64,000 nt of DNA, taken from assembly GCF_015546965.1 (NCBI RefSeq), contig NZ_JADMUF010000002.1, forward strand, positions 61,172-125,171, given 5' to 3'. The position numbers and the translations under genes were made by a program. The DNA is from Collinsella aerofaciens. Its GTDB lineage: Bacteria > Actinomycetota > Coriobacteriia > Coriobacteriales > Coriobacteriaceae. The notes under the pieces were generated by a model. That model was not told where the DNA came from. It saw only the letters and a list, made by a program, of their open reading frames with translations, and made no database searches. Below, in pieces: positions 59,004-64,000 of the stretch; position 1 is the stretch's first letter; each line of letters starts with the position of its first letter.

Positions 59004-60428
59004 ATGAAAAACCTTCGAGAAAGATGGCACGGACTAACAGTGCTGGGAGTTGCTGTATTTGCCGCTGTCTGCATGACGGTTGCCCCGGCGCCCTCATTTG
59101 CTGATATTGCTGGCGGTGGCGGAGGCGGTGGACCGATTACGGAAAGGTGCTCCGACGGCCGTCCGATTTCTTACTGGGAATATGACGGTTGGAACGGCAC
59201 TAAAAATGAGCAGATGTTTGGCCCTCTTACGCGGTATAGCGTCGAGTACAATGCCGGGGGGACTGCTCACAGAGATTTTCTAGTAGGCCTAAACTCTATT
59301 GATCAGAGCGCCTCGAGGACCGATTCTTCTGTAGTTACATCACGTCCCGCAGGTACATACTATTTTGACAAAGATGGATTAATGCAGACCGGACTCGTTC
59401 GGTGCGAGGACGGCAGCCTTCGCTATTTTGATCCCGAGACTGGCTCCATGGTCACGAACCAGTGGTATAACGATTGCGAAGCCGTTTGGTACTATTTTGG
59501 CGCTGACGGGACCGCGGTGTCGAACTGGCAGCTTATCGGCGGGGATTGGTACTACTTCTATCCCGAAAACCACGATATGGCATACGGCCGAGTTCAGATT
59601 GACGGCAAAAACTACTTCCTGAACACCCCTGGCGCCAATGCTGATGGCCGCATGCAGCATAGTGGCTGGATTTATGACTCCATCTATGGAAAGTGGCTCT
59701 ATGCGACTTCCAGCGGCGAGCTGTTGACCGGTTGGCATAATATCGGTGGAACTTGGTACTATTTCAATGAGTACGGTGTCATGCTAACTGGCTGGATCAA
59801 CGATTCGGGCACCTGGTACTACGCCAACGCCTCCGGCGCGATGGCCACTGGCTGGCTCAACATCGGCGGTACGTGGTTCTATCTCGACGGCTCGGGCGCC
59901 ATGGTTGCTAACGGCTGGCGCAGCCTGGGCGACTCTTGGTACTGGTTCAGCGACTCCGGCGCGATGGCTACCGGCTGGTTCCAGGTGGGTGACTCTTGGT
60001 ACTACGCCAACGCCTCCGGCGCGATGGCCACTGGCTGGCTCAACATCGGCGGTGCGTGGTTCTATCTCGACGGCTCGGGCGCCATGGTTGCTAACGGCTG
60101 GCGCAGCCTGGGTGGCTCTTGGTACTGGTTCGACAACTCCGGTGCGATGGCCACCGGCTGGCGTCAGATCGACGGCGCCTGGTATTACTTCAGTGGTTCC
60201 GGCGCTATGGTGCACGATGCCTGGGTCGGCTCCTATTATGTCGGCGAGGACGGTAAGTGGATTCCGGGCTACAGTCTAGTTTGGTATAAGAACGGTAGCG
60301 AGGTCTACCATACGCATAAGTGCCGCACTGTAGGCAAGGATGCAAGGGGCTATTCACAGATCTCTATTCAGGAGGCCCAGAGGCGTGGCGCTTCACGAGA
60401 GTGCAAAAACTGCCAGCAAATTGGTTAG
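59004..60428 (+). CDS. Secreted wall-binding repeat protein with C-terminal Cys/His zinc-ribbon-like tail
   Basis: A 474-residue secreted protein. A signal peptide (1-34) is followed by a Gly run and about 13 choline-binding-type repeats of ~20 residues (GTWYYFNEYGVMLTGWI type), built to bind wall polymers. One block of three repeats is duplicated in tandem, 183 bp apart. The tail VYHTHKCRTVGKD...ECKNC (His436, Cys440, Cys467, Cys470) looks like an Ada-type zinc-binding domain, rare at the end of such proteins. ATG follows GAGAAAGGA. No enzymatic domain is seen, so it may be an adhesin or scaffold. Confidence 0.82.
   Translation: MKNLRERWHGLTVLGVAVFAAVCMTVAPAPSFADIAGGGGGGGPITERCSDGRPISYWEYDGWNGTKNEQMFGPLTRYSVEYNAGGTAHRDFLVGLNSIDQSASRTDSSVVTSRPAGTYYFDKDGLMQTGLVRCEDGSLRYFDPETGSMVTNQWYNDCEAVWYYFGADGTAVSNWQLIGGDWYYFYPENHDMAYGRVQIDGKNYFLNTPGANADGRMQHSGWIYDSIYGKWLYATSSGELLTGWHNIGGTWYYFNEYGVMLTGWINDSGTWYYANASGAMATGWLNIGGTWFYLDGSGAMVANGWRSLGDSWYWFSDSGAMATGWFQVGDSWYYANASGAMATGWLNIGGAWFYLDGSGAMVANGWRSLGGSWYWFDNSGAMATGWRQIDGAWYYFSGSGAMVHDAWVGSYYVGEDGKWIPGYSLVWYKNGSEVYHTHKCRTVGKDARGYSQISIQEAQRRGASRECKNCQQIG
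59814..60179 (+). repeat. 183-bp tandem duplication inside the wall-binding gene
   Basis: Units 59814-59996 and 59997-60179 are nearly identical, each coding three wall-binding repeats (61 codons). The frame is kept. Confidence 0.8.
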
Positions 60429-60453
60429 TACATTGCTGAACTAGTTTGATTGA

Positions 60454-60481
60454 GGCCCCGTTGCCCTAAGGCGGTGGGGCC
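60454..60481 (+). terminator. Terminator-like hairpin after the first wall-binding gene
   Basis: GGCCCCGTTGCC pairs with GGCGGTGGGGCC, followed by GCTGTTTG; U-run is weak. Confidence 0.5.
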
Positions 60482-60507
60482 GCTGTTTGATTGGATTCCG
60501 TGCTGTT

Positions 60508-62727
60508 ATGAAGAAATGCTCATTTGGGGTACTGGCCGTTTTGGGCCTTGCTTCTTTGGGGTTCCTGTTGGGTTCGCCCTTGCCGTCGTTTGGCTTTGAT
60601 ACTAGTAGATCTGTTGACGGCTCATCATCCGCTCTGGTTGGGACCTATGTCGACTCAAGTGTCTCAAATGCTGGTGTTCAGGATGAGTCGACTTCAATAG
60701 TTGAGGCAAACGCTCAGGTAGATAAAGGGGCTTCTCCTGAGGCTTCGGACCAAATAACTTGGCATCAAGGATGGATATCGCCCGAAGAAGGGGCTGGTTT
60801 TTGGCGTTGGGGCTTGTCTGACGGAACATTCGCAGTTTCTTCTTGGAGACATATAAACGGTAACTGGTACTGGTTCGACGACGAAGGCCGAATGGCTCAG
60901 GACGGATTGGCTCAGATTGGGGGGACGACGTATGGATTCTCCTCTTCGGGCGCAATGCGTGTCGGCTGGTATCTGGATTCTACGGACTCTAACTCTGCTT
61001 GGCGTTATTTCTCCGACTCTGGAGCTATGGCAAAAGGCTGGCTCTCGGACGGCGGCAACTGGTATTGGCTAGACGACGAGGGTAAGATGGCCCATGATGC
61101 AATGCTTCAGGTTGGCGGAGCCACCTACGGATTCTCTTCTTCTGGCGCAATGCTGGTCGGATGGCATCTCGACGCTTCTGTCTGGCATTATTTCTCCGGC
61201 TCTGGCTCACTGGTAAAGGGCTGGCTCTCGGATGGGGGCCGTTGGTACTGGCTTGATCCTGCAGATGGCTCTATGGCCACTGGGTTGAATGAATGCAACG
61301 GCACCCCTTATATCTTTAACGGTTCAGGGGCCATGATTTCCTCACAGTGGGCACTTGTTGACAACAATTGGTATTACGCTGACTCCAACGGCTTGCTGCA
61401 TGGAGGCTGGTTGCTTCTGGGGAATTCTTGGTATTATCTGGACCCAGGAAGCCACATTATGCTCACCGGCTTTGCGCAAGTGGGTTCGTCTACCTATTTC
61501 CTCACAAGCTCAGGTGCTATGGCAACTGGCTGGGTAATTGATGATGGTACTTGGTATTTCGCTGCGCCAAGTGGAGCTATTCAACAAGGTCGATGGATAA
61601 AGTCCGGAAGCTCTTGGTATTACCTTGATGAGGTGTCCGGCGCAATGCGTACTGGTGAATATACGGTAGACAACACGCGCTATTATTCTTTTGATTCCGG
61701 TGCGATGGCCTCTTCATGTTGGATCAACTTGAGTGACGGTGTGTCGTGGGCGAATTCGTCTGGAGCACTGAGCGAGCCGTTGCCTACTTCATCTGATGGG
61801 TCTCCCGTAGTCGCCGATCGTGTCGGCTCGTCTTCATTGCCAGGTGTGATTCATATTGGAGACGCAGTTTTCTATGCGGATGCAAACGGCGCCGTCAATG
61901 TAGCATCTGGTTGGATTATGTCGAAAGACGCTTCTGACGAGAGCGGCAATACTTGGTACTACGCATCTTCCAATGGTGTCCTTAAGTCTGGTTGGCAATA
62001 TGTTAACGGTGCGTGGTATTGGATGGATCCTTCCACGTACAAGATGAAGACTGGATGGCTCAATGACCGCGGCACGTGGTACTGGCTTCAATCTTCAGGT
62101 GCAATGTTTGCTAACGGGTGGCTTAAAATCGGTGGCGTCGACTACTACTTCAGTTCAAATGGCGCTTGGCTGAACATGTCAGGGTCTGTTTTGGGCGTAA
62201 AAAGATCCAGCCTGGTAACTTGGCTTATGGGCCACGAAAACGATGGCTATTACTGTGGAACACGGTACGATACACGCGTTAGCCAGGAAACATGCATGTA
62301 TCCAAAGGGGGATCCTCGTTGGGATGGTTATACGGGCATGAACTGCGGTGGATTTGTATCGCATGCATATATGAAAGCGGGCGGTAATTTAGCTCCCATT
62401 GCCGCCGAGCAGAGTCATTCCCCTTGGAGTGGAGGTCCCGGAAGGGGCGGCTGCGTTAACGCGTATCGATGGTACGGCTACGCTATCGATACGTGCGCGA
62501 ACGTGACTTATTTCAACTCTATTGATGAGTTGTTACGTAGTGGTCTGGCTCGTAAGGGGGACATTGTATTCTTCAATCCTTACAACCCTTATGCGGACGA
62601 TAGCCATATTGGCTTTTTCTGGGGCAATTCGCCGAGCGAAAATTTGTTCTGGCATAGCGATGGCTATGGAAATCGCATCTCCGGTTTGACCGCTTTGGGC
62701 CCATCGAAAGTAATCTTGATTCGCTAG
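60508..62727 (+). CDS. Secreted wall-binding repeat protein with NlpC/P60-like C-terminal peptidase
   Basis: A 739-residue secreted protein: signal peptide (1-32), a short linker, about 22 choline-binding-type repeats (residues 85-560), then a C-terminal Cys-peptidase-like domain. The likely Cys is 613 (GMNCGGFVSHAYMKAGG) and the His 700 (DDSHIGFFWG), in the order of NlpC/P60 or CHAP enzymes that cut wall peptides. It is probably a muralytic enzyme held to the wall by its repeats. The start at 60508 has no strong ribosome site. It follows the previous gene by 79 bases. Confidence 0.85.
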   Translation: MKKCSFGVLAVLGLASLGFLLGSPLPSFGFDTSRSVDGSSSALVGTYVDSSVSNAGVQDESTSIVEANAQVDKGASPEASDQITWHQGWISPEEGAGFWRWGLSDGTFAVSSWRHINGNWYWFDDEGRMAQDGLAQIGGTTYGFSSSGAMRVGWYLDSTDSNSAWRYFSDSGAMAKGWLSDGGNWYWLDDEGKMAHDAMLQVGGATYGFSSSGAMLVGWHLDASVWHYFSGSGSLVKGWLSDGGRWYWLDPADGSMATGLNECNGTPYIFNGSGAMISSQWALVDNNWYYADSNGLLHGGWLLLGNSWYYLDPGSHIMLTGFAQVGSSTYFLTSSGAMATGWVIDDGTWYFAAPSGAIQQGRWIKSGSSWYYLDEVSGAMRTGEYTVDNTRYYSFDSGAMASSCWINLSDGVSWANSSGALSEPLPTSSDGSPVVADRVGSSSLPGVIHIGDAVFYADANGAVNVASGWIMSKDASDESGNTWYYASSNGVLKSGWQYVNGAWYWMDPSTYKMKTGWLNDRGTWYWLQSSGAMFANGWLKIGGVDYYFSSNGAWLNMSGSVLGVKRSSLVTWLMGHENDGYYCGTRYDTRVSQETCMYPKGDPRWDGYTGMNCGGFVSHAYMKAGGNLAPIAAEQSHSPWSGGPGRGGCVNAYRWYGYAIDTCANVTYFNSIDELLRSGLARKGDIVFFNPYNPYADDSHIGFFWGNSPSENLFWHSDGYGNRISGLTALGPSKVILIR

Positions 62728-62737
62728 AACTCTAAGC

Positions 62738-62772
62738 AAGAAGGGGGGCTTCTTCGAGCCCCCCCCTTCTTG
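62738..62772 (+). terminator. Terminator of the NlpC/P60-like gene
   Basis: CAAGAAGGGGGGCT pairs with AGCCCCCCCCTTCTTG across TCTTCG; ten bases after the stop. The U-run is short. Confidence 0.7.
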
Positions 62773-62995
62773 TGTGGCATTTGGTTTGAAAGCTGCTTCG
62801 GTGCCAAACTTTGTTGACCCAAGGGTGGGGGAAATATACTTCGAGTACCAACTTTGCTAATAAGCACTTGTTTGCATTGCTGCTTGGCGTACAACATTAT
62901 TCGTCTAAGACGACATCCTATCCCGTTGGATACTCGGATAACTTTCATAGCTATGCTGTAAGCTAGACAGAATACAGGCGAATGATGAGGTCTAC

Positions 62996-64000
62996 ATGAA
63001 CAAACATTTTAAGTATTTTCCGTCATTAATGATGCTGATGGTCCTTGCTTCCATTTTTGTGTTTGCGTTACCGTTGAATGCGGAAGCTACGCAATCCTTA
63101 GTTGAGAATTCTTGGCGTTATGAGGATGGACAATTAGTTTCAGATGATGCTTCTTCCGAAGAAGACGGAATAGCCTTATTGTCTATGGGCGCTCTTCCCG
63201 ATGGGGTTACAGCTCAGGGCATTGACGTCAGCGAGTACCAAGGGCGTATTGATTGGGACGCAGTTAAAGCTTCTGGCATCGATTTCGCTATTCTGCGTGT
63301 TGGGTTTGGCGCTCCGTCCTTCGGCGGTCGAGTTGACTATCAATTTAATCGAAATATTTCTGAGTGCGAACGACTCGGAATTCCCTACGGCGTCTATATC
63401 TATTCATATGCTTTTGATAATCAGCAGGCAGCCGATGAGGCGTCCATGGTGATTGACTGCCTATCCGGGCACAATCCTAGGCTACCGGTGTATTACGATC
63501 TTGAGGACAACAAAATTATTGCAGATGGTCGTCAATCCGGAATTGCATCTAGAGCTCAGACATTCTGTAATAAAATTTCTGCTGCTGGATATAAGCCAGG
63601 CATTTATGCAAACCTAAATTGGTTTAACAATATATTGACCGACCCTGTATTTAAGAGTGGTTCTTGGGACCATTGGATCGCTCAATATAATTCAAAGTGT
63701 GACTACACCGGTAATTACAGTATTTGGCAGTATAAGAGCAACGGAACAGTCTCTGGCATCAACGGCAATGTTGATATGAATTATGCGTATGTAGATGTTT
63801 CTCTTTATTATTGGCAGTTAAAAGATAATACCTGGTATTACGCAAACTCTGACGGTAAGGCATATACCGGATGGTTGTACCTCCGCGGCGCCTGGTACTG
63901 GCTCGAGCCCGATGCGGGCGGTGCCATGGTGACGGGCCTACACGAGTGCAACGGCTCCCTGTACTGTTTTAATTCGTCCGGCGCCATGGCGACCGGGTGG
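62996..64000 (+). CDS. GH25 lysozyme with wall-binding repeats (cut by window end)
   Basis: The first 335 codons of a secreted glycosyl hydrolase family 25 muramidase, open at the right edge. A signal peptide (1-31) and a linker are followed by the GH25 domain: GIDVSEYQGRIDW (Asp77), YYDLEDN (Asp168, Glu170) and WIAQY...DMNY complete the active site. From residue 275 the choline-binding-type repeats begin (NTWYYANSDGKAYTGWLY) and continue past the edge. The domain order is the reverse of the preceding gene, enzyme first. ATG at 62996 has GATGAGG upstream; the 5' part is AT-rich and the repeats GC-rich. It would cleave wall glycan between MurNAc and GlcNAc. Confidence 0.9.
   Translation, partial: MNKHFKYFPSLMMLMVLASIFVFALPLNAEATQSLVENSWRYEDGQLVSDDASSEEDGIALLSMGALPDGVTAQGIDVSEYQGRIDWDAVKASGIDFAILRVGFGAPSFGGRVDYQFNRNISECERLGIPYGVYIYSYAFDNQQAADEASMVIDCLSGHNPRLPVYYDLEDNKIIADGRQSGIASRAQTFCNKISAAGYKPGIYANLNWFNNILTDPVFKSGSWDHWIAQYNSKCDYTGNYSIWQYKSNGTVSGINGNVDMNYAYVDVSLYYWQLKDNTWYYANSDGKAYTGWLYLRGAWYWLEPDAGGAMVTGLHECNGSLYCFNSSGAMATGW

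Noticed and set aside
1-64000. CRISPR array
   Set aside because: No regularly spaced identical repeats with unique spacers; the repeats seen are scattered singly between genes or are coding repeats.

Overview
The window reads as chromosomal DNA of a GC-rich, anaerobic, Gram-positive actinobacterium of the class Coriobacteriia, most likely Collinsella. The evidence is indirect: about 60% GC across the housekeeping genes, actinobacterial traits (CarD-type regulator, Rho with a very long Ala/Lys/Arg-rich N-terminus), anaerobe traits (SUF-only Fe-S assembly, GGGtGRT protein, PflX-like radical SAM protein, ATP-type PEP carboxykinase) and wall-bound proteins with choline-binding-type repeats. The genus is inference; no 16S gene is present.

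Bases 1-20,400 carry housekeeping genes: the end of a lactate permease, pckA, a B3/B4-domain protein, a MarR regulator, a DegV protein, a short alkyltransferase, trpS, a WecA/MraY-like lipid-carrier transferase, a probable 6S RNA, a radical SAM protein, tRNA-Ala(CGC), pncB, proB, a proline-iminopeptidase-like hydrolase, proA, an HD protein, a CarD regulator and argS. Most gaps here contain small or large palindromic repeats that recur between genes.

Bases 20,400-34,500 carry rho, a VanZ protein, a ROK sugar kinase, an aminotransferase, a tRNA-His/Lys/Lys cluster, dinD, an L-aspartate-oxidase-like flavoprotein, a GGGtGRT + NifU-like gene pair and an IS200/RAYT-like protein whose catalytic motifs look lost. 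Bases 34,500-40,400 are a complete SUF operon (sufC-B-D-S-U, minus strand) divergent from an Rrf2/IscR-type regulator; two 31-bp palindromes lie between them.

Bases 40,500-64,000 are a cell-surface region: an anchored surface protein with an MPKTG sorting-like motif, a degenerate AAA-ATPase-like protein, seven glycosyltransferase or acyltransferase genes for an extracellular polysaccharide, then an AT-richer accessory segment (an orphan ATPase, a second acyltransferase, a truncated glycosyltransferase copy, and a translationally coupled DUF4869 + ATPase/TOPRIM-like pair), and finally three secreted proteins with choline-binding-type wall repeats. One of these has a C-terminal NlpC/P60-like peptidase and one, cut by the window end, has an N-terminal GH25 lysozyme domain. 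The polysaccharide genes and the wall-binding proteins plausibly act on the same cell envelope.

The candidates least explained by known biology are the DUF4869-ATPase pair, the GGGtGRT/NifU-like pair, and the palindromic repeat families together with the RAYT-like protein.
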